Positions 1 through 6,745 are shown, counted from the stretch's first letter. The stretch is DNA of 6,845 nt from Deltaproteobacteria bacterium (GCA_003646875.1 QMLT01000092.1:1-6845), one strand, 5' to 3'. Program-made: numbers and translations. The notes: a model not told the origin generated them from the sequence alone.

Positions 1-459
1 AGACAAAAGGGTTCTGAACTGCAAGTTCATATCCAAAGAGTCACAAATAGTGACCTAAGGGTAGTACACTTTTAATTCCGCAAGTGTTCAGCTTTAACAA
101 GTTCCTAACATATATTCTTGCTTCTCCAAAGGTCCTTTATTCAGTCTTGTACCTTAGGGGCCTTACGCCAATCGGAGTAATGGAGTATTGGTATGTCTTT
201 TTTTGCTGCATTCCCTTGAACAGGGCCTCAGCGTGCCCCCCATAAATCGGCTCGCACGCGCAACGCGGATTTGACTATTATGCAACATATCGGTTGGTGT
301 CCTGATTTATGGGTGTCTTAAGCATTACTTATAGGGCATGAGACAAAAAAAGACATACCTATATGCTCCCTGGCTTTATGCAGACCTTATTGCGCCTTAT
401 TCAGCGACAGATACCCCAATTTATTGAGTTACAATGTCCCAGGCATAAGTAGTTATCAT
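1..459. other. Non-coding stretch left of the glycosylase gene
   Basis: I see no convincing gene here on either strand. Apart from the inverted-repeat element at 190-359, there are two small dyads: TGAACT-GCA-AGTTCA at 15-29 (perfect 6-bp arms, 3-nt loop) and GTCAC-aaata-GTGAC at 40-54 (perfect 5-bp arms). Neither is followed by a T-run, so they are not typical intrinsic terminators. Positions 361-459 lie downstream of the minus-strand glycosylase gene and show no obvious terminator hairpin for it. Confidence 0.6.
190..359. repeat. MITE-like element with 16-bp terminal inverted repeats
   Basis: The ends are a perfect 16-bp inverted repeat: GGTATGTCTTTTTTTG at 190-205 and its exact complement at 344-359. 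Inside, 209-216 pairs with 333-340 with one mismatch, and CCCATAAATC (239-248) pairs exactly with 304-313. The whole 170 bp can therefore fold as one long interrupted hairpin, with a loop of about 55 nt around 249-303. A smaller local hairpin, CCCT-N5-AGGG, lies at 213-225. No ORF of useful length is present. Size, terminal repeats and lack of coding capacity fit a miniature inverted-repeat transposable element, but flanking bases (TATT left, TATA right) give no clean target-site duplication. A structured RNA or a bidirectional terminator (the arms contain seven T or A) is an alternative. The inverted repeats are directly visible; the mobile nature is inferred. Confidence 0.5.
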
Positions 460-1128
460 TTACTTAAATATCTCACCTGTTTCTTTATACCACAACACCA
501 GGTCGAGATCGCTCATGGGTATTTGAACTGCTTTTGAGAATTCCATCATCCTTTTTTCTATGTCAAAATACCTTCCTTTTGATAAAGAGCCTGGAATCTC
601 TCTTCTTATCACCCCAACAAATTGTAGATTTTTTATTATGTGTCTGTCGAGGATCGCAAGATTCTGCTCGAATCCGATGTTTCTTAAAAAATGGCTCGCC
701 TCCTTATACCCTATACCCTTTACATTTTGCACAAGCCATTCTCTGGCCTTATAACCATCACCAATCTGGCTGATTAGGGATTTCAAAGAGACCTCGCTGT
801 CAAGTAAGAATTTTTTTCTCGCCTCAACAATATAGGCCGATTTCTTTTGTATAAATCGTGCGCTACTCAATTCTTTTGCAATCTGCCCTCTATCTCCTGT
901 AAATAACACTCCTTTGCTTATCATCTTCTCCACGGCAGACCAGCACAGTTTTCCATTTGCCTGTCGCGTTAGAACGCAGAACGCAAGTTCGACAAAGATC
1001 TCTTTCTTTGTTCCTTTCTTCCAGATTTTTCTAAAATCATTTAATCTCTGTCTAATCTCTTCCCTCTTATAATTATGAAGAGTTTTAATCGCTTCTACTG
1101 GATCCCTTCCTATTGAAAAAGATTTCAT
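460..1128 (-). CDS. ogg: 8-oxoguanine DNA glycosylase / AP lyase, Ogg2 type (HhH-GPD superfamily)
   Basis: Bifunctional base-excision repair enzyme of 222 residues. It is predicted to remove 8-oxoguanine from DNA and cut the abasic site by beta-elimination. The helix-hairpin-helix signature is at about residues 135-164: VKGIGYKEASHFLRN followed by AILDRHI. By comparison with Methanocaldococcus Ogg (about 207 residues), the Schiff-base lysine would be K142 and the catalytic aspartate D161; their 19-residue spacing matches human OGG1. The C-terminus, LWYKETGEIFK, ends in lysine. In the Ogg2 family the terminal lysine takes part in recognising 8-oxoguanine, so the gene looks complete and functional. 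The ATG at 1128 gives a normal family N-terminus, but no strong ribosome binding site precedes it. It is transcribed divergently from the helicase gene, across a 175-bp spacer. Family assignment is confident; activity is inferred from conserved residues. Confidence 0.88.
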   Translation of the reverse strand: MKSFSIGRDPVEAIKTLHNYKREEIRQRLNDFRKIWKKGTKKEIFVELAFCVLTRQANGKLCWSAVEKMISKGVLFTGDRGQIAKELSSARFIQKKSAYIVEARKKFLLDSEVSLKSLISQIGDGYKAREWLVQNVKGIGYKEASHFLRNIGFEQNLAILDRHIIKNLQFVGVIRREIPGSLSKGRYFDIEKRMMEFSKAVQIPMSDLDLVLWYKETGEIFK

Positions 1129-1152
1129 AATGCTTAGAGTTGGATTTTGATA

Positions 1153-1182
1153 TTGAGTAAATAGACTTTATTGGTCTATAAT
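1153..1182 (+). promoter_or_regulatory. Candidate sigma70-type promoter for the helicase-rhomboid unit
   Basis: TTGAGT (1153-1158, four of six matches to the -35 consensus) lies 18 bp upstream of a perfect TATAAT (1177-1182). Transcription would start near 1189, leaving a leader of about 115 nt before the GTG at 1304. On the opposite strand, TTGATT (1195-1190) and AATAAA (1172-1167), 17 bp apart, could be a weaker promoter for the glycosylase gene. The two would overlap face to face. The motifs are seen in the sequence; promoter activity is inferred. Confidence 0.5.
1161..1179. promoter_or_regulatory. Inverted repeat overlapping the promoter, possible operator
   Basis: ATAGAC (1161-1166) and GTCTAT (1174-1179) form a perfect 6-bp dyad separated by 7 bp. 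The right arm covers the first bases of the TATAAT box, and the left arm lies in the -35/-10 spacer. A bound regulator would block the plus-strand promoter and probably the divergent one. The arms are short, and AT-rich spacers produce such dyads by chance, so this is tentative. Confidence 0.25.
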
Positions 1183-1213
1183 TTATAAAAATCAAGGTAA
1201 TTGTTCTGGTATC

Positions 1214-1229
1214 CACCAAGACACCAAGA
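1214..1229. repeat. Tandem 8-bp repeat CACCAAGA x2 in the helicase leader
   Basis: Two exact head-to-tail copies of CACCAAGA occur at 1214-1221 and 1222-1229, inside the predicted untranslated leader of the helicase gene. Similar CACCAAGA or CTTGGTGT tandems are often dispersed in intergenic DNA of environmental bacteria, so this may be a fragment of a genome-wide repeat. That link is from general recollection, not shown by this window. Confidence 0.4.
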
Positions 1230-1290
1230 CATAAACAATTAAAAATTGACAATTGGGATTTGTGACTTAGTGGCTGAATGGTTACAAAAA

Positions 1291-1296
1291 AAGGAA
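1291..1296 (+). promoter_or_regulatory. Ribosome binding site deciding the GTG start of the helicase gene
   Basis: AAGGAA ends 7 nt before the GTG at 1304. An in-frame TAG at 1268-1270 closes the frame upstream, no ATG lies between that stop and the GTG, and the first internal methionine is only at residue 154, past helicase motif I. Together these fix GTG 1304 as the start. Confidence 0.7.
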
Positions 1297-1303
1297 ATTT
1301 AGA

Positions 1304-4024
1304 GTGACAGATTTTAAAAGGAAATACAAAAGAAATTTTCCCGATTACAGGCGAGGAGAACGTTCGTCGCATTCTATCTCATCTATCAAAGCAAGCGCAG
1401 ATCAAAGGTTGAAAAGTGCCTTTTCAAGAATAGGGGTGCCAGAGCAAGATCATTTTCAACCAGACCCATTCCAAATTAAAGCCTTAACTGCTATTAAAAA
1501 AACGGATTGTCTGGTTTCAGCGCCAACCGGAAGCGGTAAGACATGGATTGCGACAGAGGCAATAGATGCAATACATAAAAATGGTGGGAAATCATGGTAT
1601 GCGTCTCCTCTTAAGGCCCTTTCCAACGCCAAATTCATAGAGTTTGGCGCCCAATTTGGAAAAGAAAATGTTGGTATAGTAACTGGCGATAGAGTCGAGA
1701 ATCCGAATGCGCCAATTGTTGTAGGAACGACCGAGATCCTCAGGAACCAGCTCTATGATGCCATGCATACAGGCGAGGATTTGCGCGCAGATCTTGTTGT
1801 TTTGGATGAAGCGCATTTTCTTGGAGATCCCGAAAGGGGAGTTGTATGGGAAGAAATCATTATCTATCTTCCTACCCGGATTCCTCTACTTTTACTCTCT
1901 GCCACCATAAAGAACTCCTATCAGATTGCAGGGTGGCTTCAACATTTAAGGGGTAAAAAATGCGTTGTGATTGAAGAAAATGGAAGGCCTGTCCCGCTAT
2001 TCCCACTATTTTTCCATCCAACAGGAAGACTTCTTCCATTACTTAACAAAAAAGGTCTTGATAAAAAGGTCCTGGATTGTCTTAACAACCCAAAAACCCC
2101 TTCCATTTCTACTGGAAGAAGGCTTCCCCCATTTGGAGAAATAATAGCTGTGTTAAGGAAATATAATCTTCTTCCAGCCATATTCTTTCTAAAATCCAGG
2201 GCAGATTGTGATAATGCATTAGACCTATGCAGCGCAAATACAGACCGCGATAAATATAGTAAAGAGATGCTGAACAGAAGGATTGACGAATTGATACATC
2301 TGCACCCACACCTTGCTCGACATAATCACCTATGGCACCTGAGAAACCTTGGCGTGGGATCGCACCATAGTGGACAACTGCCATTGTGGAAATTGATGCT
2401 TGAGGATCTGATGACGAAGGGGCTGCTTGAAGCTGTGTTCGCCACTTCCACTGTGGCTGCGGGAATAAATGTCCCTGCAAGGAGCATCGTTTTTCTTAAT
2501 TCTGACAGATACAATGGGCATAAATTTGTTCCTTTGACAGCCACTGAACTTCATCAGATGACAGGAAGAGCAGGGAGAAGGGGAATGGACAATATCGGTT
2601 TTGCTATGGTGATTCCCGGGCGCTTTTTAGATACTCCCTTAATTGCAACATTATTGAGATCTCCGCCTGAAGATGTTTTAAGCCAGATAAAAATTGATTT
2701 TTCCATGGTTTTAAACCTTCTTCTATCCCATAATCCTGAAGAAATCAAAGGGCTTCTTCTTCGATCCTTTGCCAACTATCTGAATCTGGCAAATAGGGAC
2801 AAAGGGATTGAAGATAGGCTTGAGGAAACTGGTAAAAGACTGATGGAGTTCCTTCCTCATTCCCTGTGCAGCTCCCCAGAATCTGTCCTTACTTTGTCAA
2901 GAAAAATAGTTGCGATAAAAAATGATATAAGAGTGATAGAAGAAGAGAAAAGACAGCTTGAGGATATGCTTTCTAAAATTGCCAATCTTGTCCCTGGGAG
3001 GCTGTTTCTGGATAATAAGTCTCGACTATATTGTGTCTTAAAAGCGCATACAAAGAAAGATAAAAATGGCGTCCTTGCCTGCCGCCTGAGGTATAGCCAG
3101 GGAAGAAAAAAACCACCAAAGATGCGATTTTTTGCGCCAGAAAAGGTGGCAACTATCCTGAATAAGGTGGTAAACATCCAATCAAGTGATGACCCACACA
3201 CTTTAAGGAGGCTTTTCTCTAATATATTATCAGATGAACCATTTTCTCCCCTCAAAGAATTGCCCTTAGGAGCAGAAGAGATTAAAAGAGTTAAACCATT
3301 TAAGGACCGAATCATTTTGCTTGAACAGGAACGTGATCACCTGATATGCAACAGATGTGAGCATTTCCTCACCTGTCACGGAAGGCGCAATAGGTCATTT
3401 AGATCAGTGTTGAAAGATTTCTCTCATCTGTGGGATGCGGCCAATGCTGTTAGGGAAAACCTTTGGGCTGATTTTATAAGGCATCTGCGATTTTTAAGGG
3501 CAGAAGGGTATGTAAAAAATAACGGTGCCTTGACAGATGATGGTAGGTGGGCGTCTCAGCTCAGGATTGATAACCCTCTTATGATTGCTGAAGGCCTGAG
3601 ATTAGGTCTTTTTCCTGAAACAGACCCTTGCCTTTTGGCTGCCCTTATAGCTGTGTTTGTCTACGACAGGGAGATAGAGGTTGAATTTGACCAATCAAAG
3701 GTTCCAGAAGCGCTTATGAATGCATATAACAAATTGAAAAACGGTCTTGCCCCTCTTATAGAAAGAAAAACTATTCACGGATTCCCTGTAAGACCACTTC
3801 CATTGTGGGCAGCGGCTACAATATATGCGTGGGCAAAAGGGCTCGACTGGGAAAGGGTTTTAACTGTAGCAAGTATGACAGAAGGTGATCTGGCCATGCT
3901 TGTTTCAAGAACCGCTGATAATTTAAGGCAGATGATATCCCTTAGAGATGTTTACCCTGCTATTGCCATGACATCCACTCGGTCTATATCCCTGATCCTT
4001 AGAGAGCCTGTTGTCTATGGTTAA
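1304..4024 (+). CDS. Ski2/HelY-like DEAD/DEAH-box superfamily 2 helicase
   Basis: ATP-dependent nucleic-acid helicase of 906 residues, predicted cytoplasmic. Motif I is APTGSGKT (73-80), motif II DEAH (168-171), motif III SAT (199-201), motif V ATSTVAAGINVPA (380-392) and motif VI HQMTGRAGRRGMD (417-429), so the ATPase core is intact. Residues 295-297 (FFL) begin the motif IV region. After the core come a helical region with a probable coiled coil (about 530-560), a beta-rich insert (about 565-612) where Mtr4/Ski2 proteins carry their arch, and a cysteine cluster (C682, C685, C691, H692). A winged-helix-like segment follows at about 720-770, then a DSHCT-like helical C-terminus (about 830-882). 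Length and order match bacterial HelY-type members of the Ski2 family, which are thought to act on RNA, though the substrate here is unknown. It starts with GTG and is followed after 22 bp by the rhomboid gene, probably in one transcript. Confidence 0.9.
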   Translation: MTDFKRKYKRNFPDYRRGERSSHSISSIKASADQRLKSAFSRIGVPEQDHFQPDPFQIKALTAIKKTDCLVSAPTGSGKTWIATEAIDAIHKNGGKSWYASPLKALSNAKFIEFGAQFGKENVGIVTGDRVENPNAPIVVGTTEILRNQLYDAMHTGEDLRADLVVLDEAHFLGDPERGVVWEEIIIYLPTRIPLLLLSATIKNSYQIAGWLQHLRGKKCVVIEENGRPVPLFPLFFHPTGRLLPLLNKKGLDKKVLDCLNNPKTPSISTGRRLPPFGEIIAVLRKYNLLPAIFFLKSRADCDNALDLCSANTDRDKYSKEMLNRRIDELIHLHPHLARHNHLWHLRNLGVGSHHSGQLPLWKLMLEDLMTKGLLEAVFATSTVAAGINVPARSIVFLNSDRYNGHKFVPLTATELHQMTGRAGRRGMDNIGFAMVIPGRFLDTPLIATLLRSPPEDVLSQIKIDFSMVLNLLLSHNPEEIKGLLLRSFANYLNLANRDKGIEDRLEETGKRLMEFLPHSLCSSPESVLTLSRKIVAIKNDIRVIEEEKRQLEDMLSKIANLVPGRLFLDNKSRLYCVLKAHTKKDKNGVLACRLRYSQGRKKPPKMRFFAPEKVATILNKVVNIQSSDDPHTLRRLFSNILSDEPFSPLKELPLGAEEIKRVKPFKDRIILLEQERDHLICNRCEHFLTCHGRRNRSFRSVLKDFSHLWDAANAVRENLWADFIRHLRFLRAEGYVKNNGALTDDGRWASQLRIDNPLMIAEGLRLGLFPETDPCLLAALIAVFVYDREIEVEFDQSKVPEALMNAYNKLKNGLAPLIERKTIHGFPVRPLPLWAAATIYAWAKGLDWERVLTVASMTEGDLAMLVSRTADNLRQMISLRDVYPAIAMTSTRSISLILREPVVYG

Positions 4025-4046
4025 GAATTGCGAATTAGGCACTTAG

Positions 4047-5015
4047 ATGATCCCTATTAGAGACACAATTCGTTCAAAAAATTACCCTGTTGTTAATACA
4101 GCAATTATTGCTCTTAACGTCCTCTTTTTTATTGTTGAGCTCGCCCATGGTGAAGAATTAAATCGCTTCATCTATACCTATGGATTAGTTCCCGCCAAAT
4201 ACACAGTCCCGGCAATTTCCGCATATTTTACCCCTGGACAGCAAATCATCTCCCTTGTATCCTTTATGTTTCTCCACGGGGGATTTTTTCATCTCCTTGG
4301 GAATATGTGGTCACTTTATATATTTGGCGACAATGTGGAGGATAGGCTGGGTCCTCTCAGGTATCTTCTCTTTTATCTTCTGTGCGGGCTCGCCTCCGGT
4401 ATCTCCCATCTTCTTATTAACTACCATTCTAAAATACCAACCATTGGGGCTAGTGGGGCTATTGCGGGAGTAATGGGCGCCTATATGATACTATATCCTA
4501 AGGCAAAGATATTGACCCTCATACCAATGTTCTTTTTCTTTCCGCTGGTTGAAATACCTGCTGTTTTTTTTCTTGGCATCTGGTTTATTTTTCAGTTCCT
4601 CAGCGCAGCATCCACTGCGGGGCATGGTGGTGTCGCCTGGTGGGCGCATATCGGCGGGTTCATCTTTGGAATTATCTTTCTTAAAATGTTTTTGTCATTC
4701 AAGGAACGTCCTGTAGGCAGAAAGATCAGACAGATCACCAAGAAAAAAAGATCAGAAAGGATCCAGGTGATAAGGCCAGTCAGTTTCGGGCAGGATCCAG
4801 ACATGTATGGAAATATATCTATTACAAAAAGGGAGGCTATCTTTGGTGCTCGAAAGCTTGTTAACATCCCAAAAGGTTTCAAGAAAAGGATGTTTGTGTT
4901 AAACATCCCCCCAGGCGCCTCGGAGGGGAGCAAGCTAAGGCTTCCAGGGTTGGGTAGAAAGTTGAATGGGGAAAGGAGAGGAGATTTCTATCTCAAGATA
5001 AAAGTAGAGGATTAA
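4047..5015 (+). CDS. Rhomboid intramembrane serine protease fused to a DnaJ C-terminal-like domain
   Basis: Predicted membrane protease of 322 residues that cuts substrates within or near the membrane. The N-terminus (MIPIRDTIRSKNYPVVN) is typical of bacterial rhomboids. H82 and N86 (HLLGN) supply the oxyanion-site signature, S136 in GASG is the nucleophile and H201 in AHIGG is the base. About six membrane segments are visible: 17-32, 66-92, 104-124, 133-151, 168-187 and 196-216. A basic linker (about 219-242) then leads to residues 251-322, which resemble a DnaJ/CbpA client-binding beta-sandwich: LYGDI-like start, EAIFGARK, LNIPPGASEGSKLRLPGLG, and GDFYLKIKV. No J domain or zinc finger is present. 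The positive linker after the last helix places this domain in the cytoplasm. It follows the helicase gene by 22 bp with only a weak ribosome binding site, suggesting translational coupling. Catalysis is well supported by motifs; the chaperone-like role is inferred. Confidence 0.88.
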   Translation: MIPIRDTIRSKNYPVVNTAIIALNVLFFIVELAHGEELNRFIYTYGLVPAKYTVPAISAYFTPGQQIISLVSFMFLHGGFFHLLGNMWSLYIFGDNVEDRLGPLRYLLFYLLCGLASGISHLLINYHSKIPTIGASGAIAGVMGAYMILYPKAKILTLIPMFFFFPLVEIPAVFFLGIWFIFQFLSAASTAGHGGVAWWAHIGGFIFGIIFLKMFLSFKERPVGRKIRQITKKKRSERIQVIRPVSFGQDPDMYGNISITKREAIFGARKLVNIPKGFKKRMFVLNIPPGASEGSKLRLPGLGRKLNGERRGDFYLKIKVED

Positions 5016-6538
5016 TTTTGTTTCGTTACGATCTGCGATGTGTTATCTAAAAAGGGGATAAAGAATATCAAACACATGCCAGGAATAGATAGCAGAAAAC
5101 TAATCCCAAAGAAAATTCCGTAACCCAGCCTTTCTGCTAAAAAGCCGCTGGCAACCCCTGACAAAACCCCACTAATATTCATCAGGCCCGTGCCAATAGC
5201 AAAATGGGCTGCCTTAAAGCGCTCCAGGCATGTTCTCATTAAAAAGGTTATGAGAACTGCCGTTCCCAGACCTCCAGCAAACTGATCAAAGGCATGCACA
5301 CAGGCAACTAAAAAAAGATTAAAAGAGCCTATAAATACCACAACATCTGCCCCTGTATTTACGGTTATATATTTCGTCAGGCTAAGGGCAAGGCCCATAT
5401 ATATTAAATTGGTAAGATTTTGGGCTAACAGGCACGGCCAGATCGTCTTTCTTAATGAAAACTTAGAGATCCAAAATCCCCCAGCCATAGCCCCAATAAT
5501 GGAAAAAGGCAGTCCAACTCCACCGGAAAGCCATCCATAATGAACCTTTATCCCCAGATCAACCATAAAGGGCGCAACCATAGAGGATAGCGCTGATTCC
5601 CCGGTCCTCATAAGGATTATAAAGGCGATGGCCACTGCCATCTTATCCCTATCCATATAGTCAAAGAATGCCCTTGAATAAAACGATTCCTTATCCCTAA
5701 AGAATAGCCATTTTATCCTGTTTTTAAAGATGGCCAGACCAATTAACAAAATTAGAAGCCCGATCGCAACCCACCCTGCAAGGCTTATTGATTTTAAAAA
5801 AGGGAGCAATGTAACTACGTTATGGCTCAATCTTTTCCAGAAGAGAGATCTCATCCCCCATAAAATTAAAACCAGGATGACACCGGCAATGAGGAACTTT
5901 ATCCTCAATACCCTCTTCAACAAAGTGTGTGTTTTTATTTTTTCTTCTTCAACATGAGGAAGGAAAAAAACATGGTAGAAAAACAGAAGACAAAGAAAGG
6001 AACCTCCTGCAAAGAAAGCAGAAAGCCAGCCCGCTGTTGTCCCAATGGTAACAATTATACCTGTTCCTGCCATCATTGCCAGGCGATAGGCCATCACCCT
6101 GTAGCCGACAAACTTTGCCTGGCCCTGTTTATCGAGCGCCTCCATATAGTAGCCGTCAATGGCAATATCATGGGTAGCTGATAAGACTGCCCCGACAAAA
6201 AAAAGACCTGCTATGAGCTTAATCCCATAAGGAAGGCGGCTCAAAAAGGCAATGATAATAAATAAAAGGACCAAAAGAAATTGCATTATAAGGATCCATT
6301 TCCTTTTGGTTCCAAACTGGTCTATAACGGGGCCCCATAAGAATTTAACCACCCATGGCACCCCAAAGAGGGATGTAAGGCCAATTGCCTCAAGGCTAAC
6401 CCTCATATCCCTAAAAAAAACAGAAGAGACCATTCTAATCAAGGTATAAGGAAGGCCCTCTGCAAAGTAGGTGGTGAATGCCCAGACATGAGGAAGCTTA
6501 AAGAGAGAACTTTTTCCATTGCTATTTTGCACGCTCAT
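5012..6538 (-). CDS. MFS permease, AmpG-like (muropeptide / PAT-type transporter)
   Basis: Inner-membrane transporter of 508 residues, close in length to E. coli AmpG (491), which imports anhydro-muropeptides. From the chosen start, the first helix contains FAEGLPYTL (about 25-33). A motif-A-like loop, GPVIDQFGTKRKW, is at 69-81 and THDIAIDGYYMEAL at 122-135 matches the AmpG/PAT signature. Residues 415-437 (HAFDQFAGGLGTAV onward) resemble the AmpG ENFTGGMGTA segment. About 14 membrane segments can be drawn, with the two extra ones between the halves at roughly 213-232 and 252-272. ATG at 6538 is preferred: the ORF can be extended to a TTG at 6592, but those 18 codons run through a non-coding heptad repeat and precede the usual family start. 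No clear ribosome binding site is seen. Its 3' end overlaps the rhomboid gene by 4 bp. Acetyl-CoA or another solute is an alternative substrate, as no ampC, ampD or ampR is nearby. Confidence 0.8.
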   Translation of the reverse strand: MSVQNSNGKSSLFKLPHVWAFTTYFAEGLPYTLIRMVSSVFFRDMRVSLEAIGLTSLFGVPWVVKFLWGPVIDQFGTKRKWILIMQFLLVLLFIIIAFLSRLPYGIKLIAGLFFVGAVLSATHDIAIDGYYMEALDKQGQAKFVGYRVMAYRLAMMAGTGIIVTIGTTAGWLSAFFAGGSFLCLLFFYHVFFLPHVEEEKIKTHTLLKRVLRIKFLIAGVILVLILWGMRSLFWKRLSHNVVTLLPFLKSISLAGWVAIGLLILLIGLAIFKNRIKWLFFRDKESFYSRAFFDYMDRDKMAVAIAFIILMRTGESALSSMVAPFMVDLGIKVHYGWLSGGVGLPFSIIGAMAGGFWISKFSLRKTIWPCLLAQNLTNLIYMGLALSLTKYITVNTGADVVVFIGSFNLFLVACVHAFDQFAGGLGTAVLITFLMRTCLERFKAAHFAIGTGLMNISGVLSGVASGFLAERLGYGIFFGISFLLSIPGMCLIFFIPFLDNTSQIVTKQN

Positions 6539-6565
6539 AGGTAAAAACTTATCGTAACTAGACAG

Positions 6566-6593
6566 GTTCAAAGTTCCGGGTTCATGGTTCAAT
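6566..6593. repeat. Degenerate heptad array, GTTC-type, plus orientation
   Basis: Four consecutive 7-bp units beginning GTTC are visible: GTTCAAA (6566-6572), GTTCCGG (6573-6579), GTTCATG (6580-6586) and GTTCAAT (6587-6593). Read on the minus strand they encode the NHEPGTLNL stretch of the over-extended permease ORF. Such heptanucleotide arrays resemble the short tandemly repeated sequences described in cyanobacteria and seen between genes of many environmental bacteria. Function is unknown. Confidence 0.6.
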
Positions 6594-6615
6594 GGTTATT
6601 TGCTGAACCATTAAC
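6587..6615. repeat. Hairpin-forming inverted repeat upstream of the permease gene
   Basis: GTT (6587-6589), a bulged C (6590) and AATGGTT (6591-6597) pair with AACCATT (6606-6612) and AAC (6613-6615) around an 8-nt loop, giving a 10-bp stem. It overlaps the last heptad unit. In the permease transcript it would form in the 5' leader. There is no T-tract on either side, so it is not a standard intrinsic terminator. Confidence 0.4.
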
Positions 6616-6682
6616 AGTTAAATGCGGGTTTTCCATGAGCCGGTTGAAGAGTCTTGACATGGACAATGGTTCATGGCTCCAA

Positions 6683-6711
6683 GTTGAACCCCTGAACGGT
6701 GAACATTGAAC
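6683..6711. repeat. Degenerate heptad array, opposite orientation (NNTGAAC units)
   Basis: Four units ending TGAAC follow each other: GTTGAAC (6683-6689), CCCTGAAC (6690-6697, one base longer), GGTGAAC (6698-6704) and ATTGAAC (6705-6711). They are the reverse orientation of the GTTC units at 6566-6593, so the two arrays face each other across about 90 bp. Between them, CCATGAGCC (about 6634-6642) and GGTTCATGG (6668-6676) are complementary except at one position. I see no gene in the 6593-6760 interval. Confidence 0.55.
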
Positions 6712-6745
6712 CTAACAACATAGGTAATTACAACTTATCTATATA

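Noticed and set aside
1246..1251. TTGACA as a -35 box for the helicase gene
   Set aside because: No reasonable -10 hexamer lies 16-18 bp downstream (AGTGGC at the expected place); the TTGAGT/TATAAT pair upstream is better.
1261..1290. tRNA-like D-arm sequence (AGTGGCTGAATGGTTA) resembling tRNA-Ser or tRNA-Leu
   Set aside because: No acceptor stem, anticodon arm or GGTTCGAATCC-type T-arm lies at the right distance, and the helicase coding sequence begins at once downstream.
1085..1372. 95-codon minus-strand ORF across the divergent spacer
   Set aside because: It overlaps the starts of both the glycosylase and the helicase genes, covers promoter-like DNA and has no recognisable protein pattern.
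2109..3315. Several minus-strand ORFs of 72-152 codons within the helicase gene
   Set aside because: They are antisense shadows of a gene with a full set of helicase motifs and have no motifs of their own.
5730..6449. Plus-strand ORFs of 65-84 codons opposite the permease gene
   Set aside because: They are reverse-strand shadows of transmembrane coding sequence and lack ribosome binding sites or recognisable domains.
6566..6711. CRISPR array
   Set aside because: Units are only 7 bp, contiguous and degenerate, without spacers of uniform length or nearby cas genes.
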